From NCBI RefSeq assembly GCF_026104355.1, contig NZ_CP110535.1:3782001-3846000 (forward strand): 64,000 nucleotides of DNA. Direction: 5' to 3'. This DNA is from Halomonas sp. BDJS001. GTDB lineage: Bacteria; Pseudomonadota; Gammaproteobacteria; Pseudomonadales; Halomonadaceae. Under the pieces are notes generated by a model, which saw only the letters and a list, made by a program, of their open reading frames with translations, did no database searches and was not told the origin of the DNA. Within the stretch, counting starts at the first letter, position 1. Each line of letters begins with the position of its first letter. Shown here in pieces: positions 49,801 through 61,796 of the stretch. The position numbers were made by a program, and so were the translations under genes.

Positions 49801-51435
49801 TTACTCGCCGGGCTGCCAGCCATTGACGATGGGGTAGCGGCGGTCGCGCCCAAAGCCTCGCGGGGTAACCCGCACGCCAATCGGCGCTTGGCGACGTTTA
49901 TACTCGCAGCGGTCGACCAGCTTCACTACTTTGTAAACGTCTTCAGCGTCAAAGCCACCGGCAATGATCGCTTCAGCGCTCATATCGCCCTCGATATAGC
50001 TTAATAGGATTGCATCGAGCACGTCATAATCAGGCAGCGAGTCGCTATCCTGCTGATCGGGCGCCAGCTCCGCGCTGGGTGGCCGCTCAATGACACGCTC
50101 GGGTATCGCGGGTGATTGCGTATTGCGCCAGCGAGCCAAGCGGTACACCCAGGTTTTATACACATCTTTAATGGCATTAAACCCGCCCACCATATCGCCA
50201 TACAGCGTGGCATAGCCCACCGCCATTTCGCTCTTGTTACCGGTGGTGAGTACCATCAAGCCTTTCTTGTTCGAGATCGCCATCAACAGCACACCGCGAC
50301 AGCGCGACTGCAGGTTCTCTTCAGTAGTATCGCGCTCAGTGCCTGCGAAGCTCTCTGCCAGCGTCCCCATAAACGCCTCAACCATGGGTTCAATTGGCAT
50401 TATCTCGTAATGCACACCGAGCATCTTGGCCTGCTCCGCAGCGTCCTGTTTGGAAATATCCGCGGTGTAGTGGTAAGGCATCATCACCGCCTGCACCCGC
50501 TGGGGGCCCAGTGCGTCAACGGCGATGGCCAGTGAGAGCGCGGAGTCGATACCGCCGGAAAGTCCCAACACCACGCCCTCAAAACCGCTCTTGTTGACGT
50601 AATCGCGCAGCCCGGTAACCAACGCACAGTAAAGGCTCTCTTCCGGTTCTACTTCGGGGTCAATCTCGCCGGGCTGGGGTTCCCAAACAGTGGCGCTGGT
50701 CTGGAGGAGCTGAACCGGCATCAGGCCCGCCTGCCAATACGGCGCCAGCACCTGAAGCTCACCGCGGGCGTTAACGCAGCAGGATCCGCCATCAAAAACC
50801 AGTTCATCTTGGCCACCGATGGTGTTCACATACACAATGGGTAGCTGCGTATCCTGGGCGTGCTTCTCCAACAGGCGCAGCCGCTCCGCGGGCTTGTCCT
50901 GATGATAGGGAGAGGCGTGCAAGGAGACCAGCACCTCAGCGCCCGCTTGCGCGGCGGACTTAACCGGCGCGCCATCCCACAGGTCTTCGCAGATCACGAT
51001 GCCCAGCTTGGCGCCTTTATGCTCATAAACGAGTGTCTCTGTGCCTGGCGTAAAGTAGCGCTGCTCGTCAAACACTTGATAGTTAGGCAGCGCCTGCTTG
51101 GCGTACTCAGCTTCCCACTGGCCATTGTAGAGTAGGCCTGCCAGGTTGTAGCAACGCCCTTCCCGCACGCCGGGATAGCCAATGATCACCAGCACATCGC
51201 TGGCGACCTTCGATGCCATTAGCGCACGGGCTTCGCGCAGGCGGGTTTCCATTGAGGGACGCAACAGCAGATCTTCAGGCGGGTAGCCCGACAAAAAAAG
51301 CTCAGGAAAGACAACAATATCCGCCCCATGCTCAATCCGGGCTTCGCGAACGGCTTCAATCGCGCGTGCGGCGTTGCCGGGAATATCCCCGACCAGAGGA
51401 TCGAGTTGGGCCATTACCAGCGTTAAGTCTTGCAT
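49801..51435 (-). CDS. nadE: Glutamine-dependent NAD+ synthetase
   Basis: NadE amidates nicotinic acid adenine dinucleotide to NAD+ using ATP and glutamine. The protein of about 544 residues has an N-terminal nitrilase-type glutaminase domain (catalytic Glu in VVFPELFLSGYPPEDLL, Cys in KLGIVICEDLWDG) and a C-terminal synthetase domain with the P-loop VVLGLSGGIDSALSLAIA. I start at the ATG ending at 51435 (MQDLTLVMAQLDPLVGD), where the domain begins; upstream ATGs are possible and no ribosome site is strong. It is divergent from the PP_0621-family gene. Confidence 0.92.
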   Translation of the reverse strand: MQDLTLVMAQLDPLVGDIPGNAARAIEAVREARIEHGADIVVFPELFLSGYPPEDLLLRPSMETRLREARALMASKVASDVLVIIGYPGVREGRCYNLAGLLYNGQWEAEYAKQALPNYQVFDEQRYFTPGTETLVYEHKGAKLGIVICEDLWDGAPVKSAAQAGAEVLVSLHASPYHQDKPAERLRLLEKHAQDTQLPIVYVNTIGGQDELVFDGGSCCVNARGELQVLAPYWQAGLMPVQLLQTSATVWEPQPGEIDPEVEPEESLYCALVTGLRDYVNKSGFEGVVLGLSGGIDSALSLAIAVDALGPQRVQAVMMPYHYTADISKQDAAEQAKMLGVHYEIMPIEPMVEAFMGTLAESFAGTERDTTEENLQSRCRGVLLMAISNKKGLMVLTTGNKSEMAVGYATLYGDMVGGFNAIKDVYKTWVYRLARWRNTQSPAIPERVIERPPSAELAPDQQDSDSLPDYDVLDAILLSYIEGDMSAEAIIAGGFDAEDVYKVVKLVDRCEYKRRQAPIGVRVTPRGFGRDRRYPIVNGWQPGE

Positions 51436-51571
51436 GGGCGTCAAAATCTCTTGAGAATCTTTAAAATCGGATTGCACCGTCATAGTCGTATTGTCCCGCA
51501 AGGGCCGCCAACTGGCAAAGGCCGCGCGGCACTCACAACGCTTATATCCCTACTTCGGGAGACACAAAAGG

Positions 51572-51844
51572 ATGAACCTCTTGATCATTCGGCTGATTAT
51601 CTTCGCCGTTGTATTCTATGCCGGTTTAAAACTCTACGGCATCTACCGGCAACGTAAGCTTGAGCATGAAGCGCAGCATAGCAAAGTGAACCGTCACGAG
51701 GGTGGCAAAATGGTGCGCTGCCGCTGGTGTGAAGTACATGTTCCTGAAGACGAAGCACTGCGTGACCAGGAGCAGTGGTTCTGCTCCAGCGCCCATCGCG
51801 ACCGCTTTCTACAGGAGCAGCAGGATAAGGATCGCACACCTTAA
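51572..51844 (+). CDS. PP_0621-family small zinc-ribbon protein
   Basis: A 90-residue protein with one N-terminal membrane helix (residues 4-22) and a cytosolic treble-clef-like zinc site of the type CRWCEVHVPEDEAL then WFCSSAHRDRFL. It matches a small family found in Pseudomonas and relatives and has no known function. Upstream in-frame codons are possible, but the helix start at 51572 is the natural N-terminus. It converges on thiO. Confidence 0.75.
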   Translation: MNLLIIRLIIFAVVFYAGLKLYGIYRQRKLEHEAQHSKVNRHEGGKMVRCRWCEVHVPEDEALRDQEQWFCSSAHRDRFLQEQQDKDRTP

Positions 51845-51857
51845 GCTTGTACTGGTC

Positions 51858-52961
51858 TTAAGCGTGTATTAGCCGCTCTGGCGTAAGTTGGTATGGCGCG
51901 GGGTCAATCAGAGGCTCGCGCCCCAACAGTTGATCTACCAGCAAATGGGTCGAGGCAGGCGCCAATACCAAGCCGTTGCGATAGTGCCCGGCATTGACGA
52001 ATACATTAGGCCGTTCAGCCAGCGCGCCGATAAAGGGAAGGCCCGTTGGAGATCCAGGCCGTAGGCCGGCCCATTGGTGCGCTACCGGGCACGTTGCCAA
52101 TGCAGGCAGGATGGCTTCAGCACTCTGTTTTAGCGATGCCAATGCCGCCTCATCGGTGCGCTTGTCAAAACCCACCTCTTCCAGCGTAGAACCCACCAAT
52201 AGCAGGCCATCTGCACGCGGAATAATATAGCGCCCATCTTTCAATACCACGCGCTGCACCAACCCTTTGGGTGCTTGGTAAGCGATCATCTGCCCTTTTA
52301 CGGGCCTTACCGGCAACTGCACATTCAACAGCGACAAGAGCTGCGCAGCCCAGGCACCGCCGCAAACAATAATGCGTTCAGCCGTCAACGGCCCTTGAGA
52401 GGTCTCTACGCCTTTTACTTGTCCACTCTGTTGAATAAAACCACTGACCTCGCACTGCTCTTTCAGCGTGACCTGGGGCATCGCGGCTAACCGCGCCTTA
52501 AGCGCCTTGGCTAAGCGCGGATTGCGCACGCTACCCAGTGTCGGCATCCACAGTGCGCTGTCGTCCGCCATGGCCACACCAGGCTCTTTAGTATGAACAA
52601 AGTCTGCCCCTACCCGCTCTAGCGGTTTACCCAGCTGGCGCGCCCATTGCAGCGCTTGGTCGGCATCGTCCACATTTAGGTAGAGCAGCCCCTTTTGGCG
52701 ATATTCGGGGTCGATACCGGTCTCTTCCAGCAAGCGCAGAGCCAAAGAGGGGTAAACGCCCTCCGACCAGCGGGAGAGTTGCGACACTGCGGTGTCGTAG
52801 CGCCAGGGATAGAGCGGCGAAACGATACCGCCCCCCGCCCAGGAGGCCTCTTTACCGCACTCACCACGATCGACCAGCGTGACCTGCTGACCAGCATCGG
52901 CCAGTTGCAGCGCGGTCATCATACCGATCACGCCGCCGCCAATAATTAAGAAATCTCTCAC
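51858..52961 (-). CDS. thiO: Glycine oxidase ThiO
   Basis: An FAD-dependent enzyme that oxidises glycine to iminoglycine for the thiazole part of thiamine. The 367-residue protein has the Rossmann motif FLIIGGGVIGMMTALQLADAG, the DAAO-type flavin contact ASWAGGGIVSPLYPW and the C-terminal GHYRNGLVLAP. The start codon is GTG. No thiamine riboswitch and no thiS or thiG were seen nearby. It converges on the PP_0621-family gene and diverges from the pseudopilin. Confidence 0.9.
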   Translation of the reverse strand: MRDFLIIGGGVIGMMTALQLADAGQQVTLVDRGECGKEASWAGGGIVSPLYPWRYDTAVSQLSRWSEGVYPSLALRLLEETGIDPEYRQKGLLYLNVDDADQALQWARQLGKPLERVGADFVHTKEPGVAMADDSALWMPTLGSVRNPRLAKALKARLAAMPQVTLKEQCEVSGFIQQSGQVKGVETSQGPLTAERIIVCGGAWAAQLLSLLNVQLPVRPVKGQMIAYQAPKGLVQRVVLKDGRYIIPRADGLLLVGSTLEEVGFDKRTDEAALASLKQSAEAILPALATCPVAHQWAGLRPGSPTGLPFIGALAERPNVFVNAGHYRNGLVLAPASTHLLVDQLLGREPLIDPAPYQLTPERLIHA

Positions 52962-53101
52962 AACATTGTCCGTTTTGGCTTACATAAAAAAAGCGTAGCG
53001 TCGCTTAGGATGTCTTCTTAACGACGATGTGCTCGCTGCCAGGGTTTATAAGCAACGTGAGCATAGCGCGGGCAATAACGTGGTCAAGTGAGGAGAAGCG
53101 G

Positions 53102-53641
53102 ATGGTCGGTTTCCACAACCAGGCACGCACCACACCCGAAAGCGGATTTACGCTACTTGAGCTACTGGTCACGCTACTATTGGTGGGCATTATCGCTGTT
53201 TTGGGGCTGCCCAGCTTTCAAGCGCTTGGGGAGCGAACCGCGCAGAGCAGCGAAATAAACCGCTTACTAAGCGCTTTTGCGTTCGCGCGAAATACAGCGA
53301 TTAGTCAACGCCAACAGATTACCCTTTGCCCTGCCAACAAGAGCCACAAGGCCTGCGCCAACGACTGGAGTAGTGAGCTAATGATTGTGCGCGGGGATAA
53401 AACCGACAGTATCATCAAAGACGATATTCTGCGCATGGTGCCCGCGCAACAGAACACACAGGTTACTTATAGCCGGGGCTGGTCGCGCATCCGCTACAGC
53501 CCGTTAGGCTATACCAGCGGTTACAATGGCAGTTTTTCCGTTTGTCCAAGCAACGGCGGCGCTCAAGGCTCCCAAGGTAAAAAGCTGGTACTCAGCCAGT
53601 TGGGGCGCTTGCGGATTGATGGAGCGCCTATCGATTGCTAG
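53102..53641 (+). CDS. FimT/GspH-like pseudopilin
   Basis: A 179-residue type IV pilin-like protein. The prepilin cleavage site is SGFTLLELLVTLLLVG (cut after the glycine, before FTLLE), followed by the hydrophobic helix and a globular domain with three or more cysteines (LCPANKSHKAC, VCPSNG, IDC). FimT-type pseudopilins support type IV pilus assembly and DNA uptake. AGGAG precedes the start. No other pilus genes (pilV, pilW, pilX or pilE) are beside it, so it is an orphan here. Confidence 0.88.
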   Translation: MVGFHNQARTTPESGFTLLELLVTLLLVGIIAVLGLPSFQALGERTAQSSEINRLLSAFAFARNTAISQRQQITLCPANKSHKACANDWSSELMIVRGDKTDSIIKDDILRMVPAQQNTQVTYSRGWSRIRYSPLGYTSGYNGSFSVCPSNGGAQGSQGKKLVLSQLGRLRIDGAPIDC

Positions 53642-53662
53642 GCACTCCATGCTAGCCAATGT

Positions 53663-54754
<1,092 letters not shown>

Positions 54755-54870
54755 TCATCAAACACCCATGTGTTATTACTAAATAAACGCCATACTGGGG
54801 GTAACTCATACTAAAGGAAGATCGTGACCGTCACGCCGAGACCAGCGCTCAGCAACCAGAGGAGAGACAT

Positions 54871-57603
54871 ATGAGCAAGATACCCGATACGCAAAGCACC
54901 CTAGAGGTTGGCAGTAAAACCTATCACTACTACAGCCTGCCTCAAGCGGCCGAGACCCTGGGCAGCATTGACCGCCTTCCCAAGACGCTCAAGATTCTAC
55001 TCGAAAACCAGCTGCGTTTCGCAGATGACGAAAGCGTAGATCAAGAAGATATGCAGGCCCTGGTCGACTGGCAGAGCGAGGGCAAATCCAGCCGTGAAAT
55101 CGGCTATCGCCCGGCGCGGGTACTCATGCAGGACTTTACTGGCGTACCCGGCGTAGTAGATTTAGCCTCCATGCGCGCCGCGGTAGAAAAACTGGGCGAA
55201 GACCCTGCGAAGATCAATCCGCTCTCCCCCGTCGACCTGGTCATTGACCACTCGGTAATGGTCGATAAGTTCGGCAACCCGGCAGCGTTCCAAGAGAACG
55301 TCGATATTGAAATGCAGCGTAACCGCGAGCGCTACGAGTTCCTGCGCTGGGGTCAGCAGGCGTTTGATAACTTTAGCGTAGTGCCCCCCGGCACCGGCAT
55401 TTGCCACCAGGTCAACCTGGAGTACCTGGGCAAAACGGTATGGACCAAGAACGAAGACAGTAAGACCTTTGCCTACCCGGATACCCTCGTCGGTACTGAC
55501 TCCCACACCACCATGATCAACGGCCTGGGCGTGCTTGGCTGGGGCGTGGGCGGCATCGAAGCCGAAGCGGCCATGCTCGGCCAGCCGGTGTCGATGCTAA
55601 TCCCTGAAGTGATCGGTTTTAAGCTGACCGGCAAGCTACGCGAAGGTATTACCGCCACTGACTTGGTGCTCACCGTTACCGAGATGCTGCGTAAGAAAGG
55701 CGTAGTGGGTAAATTCGTTGAGTTCTACGGCGATGGTTTGAAAGACCTGCCGCTGGCAGATCGCGCCACGATTGCCAATATGGCGCCTGAGTATGGTGCT
55801 ACCTGTGGCTTCTTCCCGGTGGATGATGAAACCCTCAACTATATGCGCTTGACCGGGCGTGAAGATGAGCAAGTCGCGCTGGTAGAAGCTTATAGCAAAG
55901 CTCAGGGACTGTGGCGTGAACCCAGTGATGAGCCGATCTTCACCGACGCTCTGGAACTGGACATGTCCGAAGTAGAGGCCAGCCTTGCCGGCCCCAAACG
56001 CCCCCAGGATCGCGTGGCGCTGAAAGACATGGCGGCGGCCTTTGACAAGTTCATGCAGGAAGACGTCAACGCGGATGCCAGCGCCAAGGGGAAACTCTCC
56101 TCTGAAGGCGGCCAAACCGCCGTGGGCGTAAAGCGCAGCTTCGAACATGACACCAGCCAGTCCGTGAAGCTTGATGACCAGGACTTCAGCCTTGACCCCG
56201 GCGCGGTGGTGATTGCGGCGATTACCTCGTGTACCAACACTTCCAACCCCAGCGTAATGATGGCCGCCGGGCTGCTGGCACGTAAAGCGCGTGAAAAGGG
56301 CTTGACCACCAAGCCCTGGGTGAAAACCTCTCTTGCACCGGGTTCCAAAGTAGTCACCGATTATCTGGAAGCCGCTAAATTAAACGATGACCTGGATGCG
56401 CTCGGCTTCAACCTGGTCGGCTATGGCTGCACCACCTGTATCGGTAACTCCGGCCCACTGCCTGATGAGATCGAAAAAGCGATCAACAGCGGTGACCTGG
56501 CCGTGGCTTCAGTGCTCTCCGGTAACCGTAACTTTGAAGGTCGCGTCCATCCGCTGGTCAAAACCAACTGGCTGGCTTCGCCGCCCCTGGTGGTGGCTTA
56601 CGCTTTGGCCGGTAACGTTCAGCTTGATCTTACCCAGGAACCACTGGGCAAAGACAGTAACGGCGAGCCGGTCTACCTCAAAGATATCTGGCCCAGCCAG
56701 GCCGAGATTGCCAGCGCCGTAGAGCAGGTCAACACGGCGATGTTCCGTAAAGAGTACGGCGCAGTGTTTGAGGGTGATGACGTCTGGAAAGCCATCGACG
56801 TGTCAGAAAGCAAAGTGTACCAGTGGCCTGAATCCACCTACATTCAGCACCCGCCCTTTTTTGAAGGCATGGGCCGGGAGCCGGATGCCATCGAAGATGT
56901 GCACAATGCCCGCGTGCTCGCCATGCTGGGGGATTCGGTGACCACCGACCATATCTCCCCTGCCGGTGCCATCAAGCCTGACAGCCCCGCCGGGCGTTAT
57001 CTACAGGAGCACGGCGTCAAGCCGGTGGACTTCAACTCCTACGGCTCACGCCGGGGTAACCATGAAGTCATGATGCGCGGCACCTTCGCCAACGTGCGGA
57101 TCAAAAACGAGATGCTCGACGGCGTGGTGGGCGGTGAAACGCGCCACGTACCCAGCGGTGAGCAGATGGCTATTTACGATGCGGCCATGAAGTACAAAGA
57201 GGAAGGCAAACCGCTGGTAGTCATCGCCGGTAAAGAGTACGGCACCGGCTCCTCGCGGGACTGGGCGGCCAAAGGCACCCGTTTGCTGGGTGTTCGCGCG
57301 GTTATCGCCGAATCCTTTGAGCGCATTCACCGCTCTAATCTGATCGGCATGGGCGTTGTACCGCTGCAGTTTGCCGAAGGCGAAAGCCGTCAAACGTTGG
57401 GATTAACCGGCGATGAGGAGATTTCGATTGCCGGATTAAGCGACCTGACGCCAGGTGGCACGGTTAAAATCGTAATCAAAAATGCCGATGGGGAGCGTAG
57501 CGTTGATGCCAAGTGCCGAATTGATACGGTAAACGAGCTGGCTTACTACCGCCACGGTGGTATCCTTCACTACGTGCTGCGCAAGATGATCGGCGCAGCC
57601 TAA
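54871..57603 (+). CDS. acnA: Aconitate hydratase A
   Basis: This iron-sulfur enzyme of the citric acid cycle interconverts citrate and isocitrate; AcnA-type enzymes can also sense iron as apo-protein. The 910-residue protein has the AcnA/IRP layout: [20 protein letters not shown] near residue 210, the cluster cysteines in [13 protein letters not shown] and [12 protein letters not shown], and the C-terminal swivel domain with [28 protein letters not shown] precedes the start. It is transcribed alone and ends at a strong terminator. Confidence 0.97.
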   Translation: MSKIPDTQSTLEVGSKTYHYYSLPQAAETLGSIDRLPKTLKILLENQLRFADDESVDQEDMQALVDWQSEGKSSREIGYRPARVLMQDFTGVPGVVDLASMRAAVEKLGEDPAKINPLSPVDLVIDHSVMVDKFGNPAAFQENVDIEMQRNRERYEFLRWGQQAFDNFSVVPPGTGICHQVNLEYLGKTVWTKNEDSKTFAYPDTLVGTDSHTTMINGLGVLGWGVGGIEAEAAMLGQPVSMLIPEVIGFKLTGKLREGITATDLVLTVTEMLRKKGVVGKFVEFYGDGLKDLPLADRATIANMAPEYGATCGFFPVDDETLNYMRLTGREDEQVALVEAYSKAQGLWREPSDEPIFTDALELDMSEVEASLAGPKRPQDRVALKDMAAAFDKFMQEDVNADASAKGKLSSEGGQTAVGVKRSFEHDTSQSVKLDDQDFSLDPGAVVIAAITSCTNTSNPSVMMAAGLLARKAREKGLTTKPWVKTSLAPGSKVVTDYLEAAKLNDDLDALGFNLVGYGCTTCIGNSGPLPDEIEKAINSGDLAVASVLSGNRNFEGRVHPLVKTNWLASPPLVVAYALAGNVQLDLTQEPLGKDSNGEPVYLKDIWPSQAEIASAVEQVNTAMFRKEYGAVFEGDDVWKAIDVSESKVYQWPESTYIQHPPFFEGMGREPDAIEDVHNARVLAMLGDSVTTDHISPAGAIKPDSPAGRYLQEHGVKPVDFNSYGSRRGNHEVMMRGTFANVRIKNEMLDGVVGGETRHVPSGEQMAIYDAAMKYKEEGKPLVVIAGKEYGTGSSRDWAAKGTRLLGVRAVIAESFERIHRSNLIGMGVVPLQFAEGESRQTLGLTGDEEISIAGLSDLTPGGTVKIVIKNADGERSVDAKCRIDTVNELAYYRHGGILHYVLRKMIGAA

Positions 57604-57629
57604 AGGGTAAAACCTACCAATGCTTGCAT

Positions 57630-57657
57630 GCCCCCACCTCGGTGGGGGCTTTTTTTT
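57630..57657 (+). terminator. Terminator after acnA
   Basis: A perfect 9-bp stem, GCCCCCACC and GGTGGGGGC, has a two-base loop and eight T. It lies 27 bp past the stop and next to the convergent malic enzyme gene. Confidence 0.95.
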
Positions 57658-57666
57658 GCCAATCGC

Positions 57667-59346
57667 TTAAAAAGCGCGGCGACGATATGTACGGTAATCC
57701 GGCGACCAGGACGCTTTTTCGATCAGCTCGCGCAGCGTTGTGCCACTGGTTTTTAACGCCACGCCATTCTGCTGTGCCTGGGCCGCCACTTCAAAAGCAA
57801 TCGACTTGCTGATATCGCGAATACGCGACAGCGGCGGTAGCAAAGCACCCTTGCCCTCTTTCACCAGCGGCGCTTCACGGGCCAGCGCCCGCGAGGCACT
57901 CATCAGCATCTCGTCGGTGACGCGGGTGGCACTAGCGGCAATCACGCCCAAGCCAATGCCTGGGAAAATATAAGCATTGTTGCACTGGGCAATCGGGTAG
58001 GTGCGGCCGTTGTAAACCACCGGCGCAAAGGGGCTACCTGTGGCGACCAGGGCTTGGCCATCGGTCCAGCGAATAACATCCTCTGGCACCGCCTCTGCCT
58101 GGGAAGTAGGGTTAGAGAGCGGCATGATGACCGGGTGTTCACAGCCCGCGTGCATAGTGCGCACCACCTGCTCGGTAAAGATACCGCGCTGGCCGCAAAC
58201 GCCGATCAATACCGTCGGTTTGATTTGCGCGATCGTCTCTTCCAGGCCTTGGCCATTCCACCCGGCGACCAGCGAGGGATCGTGGGCTAAGCGGCGCTGG
58301 AAGTCGCGCTGCCACGCTTGATCGCTGGTCATCAAGCCGTCGCGGTCGACAATGTAAATACGCGACCGTGCTTCGCTTTCGGTCAAGCCCTCCGCTTCCA
58401 TGGCAACCACCACCTGCTCGGCAATCCCACACCCCGCCGAGCCACCACCCACAAACACCACCCGCTGCTGGGCAATGGTCTCTTCACGGGCCTGGCAAGC
58501 CGCCATGAGCGTACCCACTACCACAGAAGCAGTTCCCTGCACATCGTCGTTGAAGCAGCAGAGCTCGTTGCGATAGCGCTCTAGCAGCGGTACCGCATTG
58601 GCCTGGGCAAAATCCTCAAATTGCAACAGCACGTTAGGCCAGCGACGCTTCACAGCAGAAATAAATTCCGCCATGAAGGCATCGTACTCTTCCTGACCTA
58701 CCCGATCGTGGCGCCAGCCCATGTACATGGGGTCATCCAGGAGCGCTTTGTTATTAGTGCCCACATCAATCATGATCGGCAGCGTGTAAGCGGGGCTAAT
58801 GCCGCCACAGGCGGTATATAGCGCCAGCTTACCGATTGGGATACCCATGCCCCCAATTCCCTGGTCACCCAAACCTAAAATACGCTCGCCATCGGTTACC
58901 ACGATGACTTTAACGTTATCTTTGGTGGCGCTGCGCAGAATGTCATCCATATGCTCGCGGTCAGGATAGCTAATAAACAGACCGCGGTGATTACGGTAAA
59001 TATTGGAGAACTCCTGACACGCCTGCCCCACCGTGGGGGTGTAAATAATCGGCAGCATCTCTTCAAGATGCTGGGAGACCAAGCGGAAGTAGAGCGTTTC
59101 ATTGTCGTCTTGAATAGCGCGCAGATGAATATGCTTTTCAAGATCACTATGGCACTGCTGGTACTGGCGATAGACCCGCTCAAGCTGATCCTCAATGGTT
59201 TCCACCTTTTGCGGTAGCAAACCAATCAGGTTGAACGCCAAGCGTTCCTCCTGAGTAAACGCGCTGCCTTTGTTCAATAGCGGCATTTCGAGCAAAGAAG
59301 GACCGGCGTAAGGAAGGTATAGGGGGCGTCTACTCTGAGTAGTCAT
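57667..59346 (-). CDS. maeA: NAD-type malic enzyme (oxaloacetate-decarboxylating)
   Basis: It converts malate to pyruvate and CO2 and reduces NAD+ or NADP+. The 559-residue protein is of the large eukaryote-like ScfA/MaeA type: malic N-terminal domain with [20 protein letters not shown], the catalytic Tyr/Lys region [20 protein letters not shown], metal ligands in [16 protein letters not shown] and FNDDVQGTA, and the dinucleotide site [15 protein letters not shown]. The start at 59346 has AAGAGAG upstream; the extra 31 codons upstream are not needed. It is transcribed alone. Confidence 0.93.
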   Translation of the reverse strand: MTTQSRRPLYLPYAGPSLLEMPLLNKGSAFTQEERLAFNLIGLLPQKVETIEDQLERVYRQYQQCHSDLEKHIHLRAIQDDNETLYFRLVSQHLEEMLPIIYTPTVGQACQEFSNIYRNHRGLFISYPDREHMDDILRSATKDNVKVIVVTDGERILGLGDQGIGGMGIPIGKLALYTACGGISPAYTLPIMIDVGTNNKALLDDPMYMGWRHDRVGQEEYDAFMAEFISAVKRRWPNVLLQFEDFAQANAVPLLERYRNELCCFNDDVQGTASVVVGTLMAACQAREETIAQQRVVFVGGGSAGCGIAEQVVVAMEAEGLTESEARSRIYIVDRDGLMTSDQAWQRDFQRRLAHDPSLVAGWNGQGLEETIAQIKPTVLIGVCGQRGIFTEQVVRTMHAGCEHPVIMPLSNPTSQAEAVPEDVIRWTDGQALVATGSPFAPVVYNGRTYPIAQCNNAYIFPGIGLGVIAASATRVTDEMLMSASRALAREAPLVKEGKGALLPPLSRIRDISKSIAFEVAAQAQQNGVALKTSGTTLRELIEKASWSPDYRTYRRRAF

Positions 59347-59463
59347 AAGCACTCTCTTTTTTATGTCAATCACTGCTGCAATGCAGCAACATCGGGCGTT
59401 CGCGGCGTTTGAGCGTAATGTAACATGCTCCTGCGACAAAGGTGGAAGAGAGCGACCATGTTG

Positions 59464-59504
59464 ATAAAAAAACGCCTCGATTTAGGACGACTAAACCGAG
59501 GCGT
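59464..59504 (-). terminator. Terminator after the YeeE-type transporter gene
   Basis: On the minus strand ACGCCTCGGTTTAG pairs with CTAAATCGAGGCGT and is followed by seven T. It lies about 70 bp past the stop of the transporter gene and before the malic enzyme promoter. Confidence 0.85.
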
Positions 59505-59574
59505 AATGACGCTATTAACTATTCCATTACCGATGCCATTTGCTCTGTCATCAACTTATGTTTTCCTCATCACT

Positions 59575-60786
59575 TTAGGACGTTTTAGCGGTGGGTTTGC
59601 GCCCCTCTACGCCAGAGAAGAAGAACGGCCGCAGCTTAACGCCAAACATGTTGCCTGCAAACGCTGCTACTAACCATACCCAACCGTGGAGGCTGCCAGA
59701 GGCAATGCCGCTGAAGTAAGCACCGATATTGCAGCCAAACGCCAAACGCGCGCCATACCCCAGCAAGATGCCGCCAATGACTGCGGCCAAGATAGATTTC
59801 AGCGGAATTCTGAAGTTAGGCGCAAAGCGCCCCGCCAAGTTGGCGGCAGCCAGCGCACCCAGCATAATACCAACATTCATTACCGTGGTGATGTCGCTCC
59901 ATACGCTGGCTTCAAGGGCCGCTGCGTTACCTGGGGACTGCCAATAGCCCCACTGGCTGACATCGCCGCCCAGCAGCTCAAAGCCTTTAGCACCCCACAG
60001 CGCAAACGCAGAGGTAATTCCCCAAGGACGACCTGCCAGTGCCAAGGTGGCAAAGTTGAGCAGCGCCAGCGCTACCGCGCCCGCCACTAACGGCCAAGGC
60101 CCCGTCAGCCAACGCTCATAACCCTGTTTATCGACCATGGGCGCCTGCTCTAATTGACCGTGACGACGTTTTTCCATCACCCAGGTAAACGCCGCAATAG
60201 TCGCAAACAGCACCAGGCTAATGGCCACTCCCCCGCTTACCCCAGCGACGCTGACCAGTGATACTGGCTGAAAAGCGGGCAAGCTCTGCCACCAGGCAAA
60301 GTGCGCGGAGCCAATCACCGAGCCGACAATAAAGAACACCAGCGTAATCAACATACGCGCGTTACCGCCACCCGCGGTAAACAGCGTGCCCGAGGCACAG
60401 CCGCCGCCTAATTGCATGCCCACACCGAACAGGAACGCTCCTACCAATACAGAAATACCAATGGGCGCCACAAACCCCGACACCTCGTTGCCAAACAGGG
60501 AGCCCGCCCCCAGGGCAGGGAAAAACAGCACCACGGCGATGGCCAGCATCACCATCTGCGCACGCAGGCCACGCCCCCGCCGCTCAGTAATAAATACCCG
60601 CCACGCTGAGGTAAAACCAAACGCCGCGTGGTACAGCACCATGCCAAACAGCCCGCCGACAATCATCAGCAGACCAATATTGGCGTCAAAGACAACCCCA
60701 ATAAGCAGCGCGCCTAACACAATCGCCGCCGTGGCAATCAGCGGCACGCGATAGCTCTGCGGCGCAGCAACCGTCGTTGTAGACAT
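59575..60786 (-). CDS. YeeE/YedE-family sulfur-compound transporter
   Basis: A 403-residue integral membrane protein with about nine or more helices, of the YeeE/YedE (TsuA) family that imports thiosulfate-like sulfur compounds. The family signatures with conserved cysteine are seen twice: MQLGGGCASGTLFTAGGGN near residue 115 and ARLAFGCNIGAYFSGIASGS near residue 350. The substrate is inferred from the family. AAAGG precedes the ATG ending at 60786. The accessory TusA/YeeD protein is not adjacent. An inverted repeat lies immediately upstream in the 5' leader. Confidence 0.85.
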   Translation of the reverse strand: MSTTTVAAPQSYRVPLIATAAIVLGALLIGVVFDANIGLLMIVGGLFGMVLYHAAFGFTSAWRVFITERRGRGLRAQMVMLAIAVVLFFPALGAGSLFGNEVSGFVAPIGISVLVGAFLFGVGMQLGGGCASGTLFTAGGGNARMLITLVFFIVGSVIGSAHFAWWQSLPAFQPVSLVSVAGVSGGVAISLVLFATIAAFTWVMEKRRHGQLEQAPMVDKQGYERWLTGPWPLVAGAVALALLNFATLALAGRPWGITSAFALWGAKGFELLGGDVSQWGYWQSPGNAAALEASVWSDITTVMNVGIMLGALAAANLAGRFAPNFRIPLKSILAAVIGGILLGYGARLAFGCNIGAYFSGIASGSLHGWVWLVAAFAGNMFGVKLRPFFFSGVEGRKPTAKTS

Positions 60787-60805
60787 ATATTCACCTTTAG
60801 CAGCA

Positions 60806-60838
60806 CCAAAAGCGCCTGTTAACAAACAGCGCTTTTGG
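60806..60838 (-). promoter_or_regulatory. Hairpin in the 5' leader of the YeeE-type gene
   Basis: The inverted repeat CCAAAAGCG...CGCTTTTGG with an inner CTGTT/AACAG pair ends only 20 bases before the start codon. On the minus strand the second arm ends in TTTTGG, so it could form an attenuator, a translation-control hairpin or a protein-binding site. A possible -10 box TATAAT is at 60854-60859. Confidence 0.5.
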
Positions 60839-60970
60839 AAGACATGGACAATAATTATAAGCCTAACGATAGCTGTAGAGCGCGGGAAATTCTTTATTTA
60901 AAGGTAGTTATATCTTTGAGGAATATATGGATGATGGAGCAACGCATATTCCAGCGCAAGAACCACCCCA

Positions 60971-61714
60971 CTATAGCAATCTAAAAGAGTGTATCATTTC
61001 AAAAAATATCTCACTATTCACCTCCCATAACGGCGTCAAAGTATTCATCGATACTCTATAGTGACCATGGGGAGCGCTGAAAGAAGCGACAACGGAGGTT
61101 ATCTCTCGGTCGCCATCAACAACGTTAAAAATTTTATATCGACACTCGACATCTTTCACACCACAGTTAGCAAGCTTCGATACAAAAATATCACCTGACA
61201 TATTGGATTTAAAACTTCTTTCAAGCGATAAAGTGTACTCTTCGTGGGTGAGAGATGTATTATTCTGATCGTAGCCAATATACATCTCTATTTTATCTAC
61301 CTCACTCTCTATTCTTGCGAGATAGGTTTCCCCGTTGGGCACATAAACAGTCCAGGTGTCCGGGATGGATATAATGAACTCGCCATTGGTAATTCTGTTT
61401 GTAGCTTCACTACTGACCATTTCAGAGTTATTGGCACCCTCTGTGGAAGCGATGGCTTTTTCTTTACCAACAGGAAGGTCTTTAACTTGAAATAAAATAA
61501 CAACAAGCAAGGCGATATTATATGCTTTGAGGAAACGCCTAACGTTTCTACCAGATTTTGGCAGGCAGAAAGGAAGCGCCATCACTGATGGGATTAAAAT
61601 AGCCGTTAAGATAATATCTACCAACAATCCCTCGTAGCTCGCATAACCGTTAGAGGCGGCGGATGTAAAGACCGCACAAATAAGAAACAGCAAGATGGCA
61701 ATAAGTAGTCGCAT
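60971..61714 (-). CDS. Unknown membrane-anchored protein with a C-terminal PsbP/DcrB-like domain
   Basis: A 247-residue protein that I do not recognise. The N-terminal 80 residues have about three hydrophobic helices (residues 3-20, 30-48 and 64-76). The rest, from about residue 108, looks like a single soluble domain (GEFIISIPDTWTVYVP ... TLEVNSEIFFEMIHSF type), which recalls small lipoprotein or PsbP-like domains of unknown role. AAGGA precedes the start. Base composition is visibly richer in A and T than the housekeeping genes, which suggests recent transfer. Confidence 0.7.
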   Translation of the reverse strand: MRLLIAILLFLICAVFTSAASNGYASYEGLLVDIILTAILIPSVMALPFCLPKSGRNVRRFLKAYNIALLVVILFQVKDLPVGKEKAIASTEGANNSEMVSSEATNRITNGEFIISIPDTWTVYVPNGETYLARIESEVDKIEMYIGYDQNNTSLTHEEYTLSLERSFKSNMSGDIFVSKLANCGVKDVECRYKIFNVVDGDREITSVVASFSAPHGHYRVSMNTLTPLWEVNSEIFFEMIHSFRLL

Positions 61715-61796
61715 ATTTTGTCCTTGGTGTGAGACAGAGCTTAGTCGTAGCCTAATTTTCTTCTTGATTGCAGATAATAAGTGAACTAATCACGGA

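Noticed and set aside
52962..53101. Thiamine riboswitch before thiO
   Set aside because: No conserved TPP-riboswitch motif (such as CTGAGA and the following stem) is present; only a small AAGCG/CGCTT hairpin with a T-run is seen.
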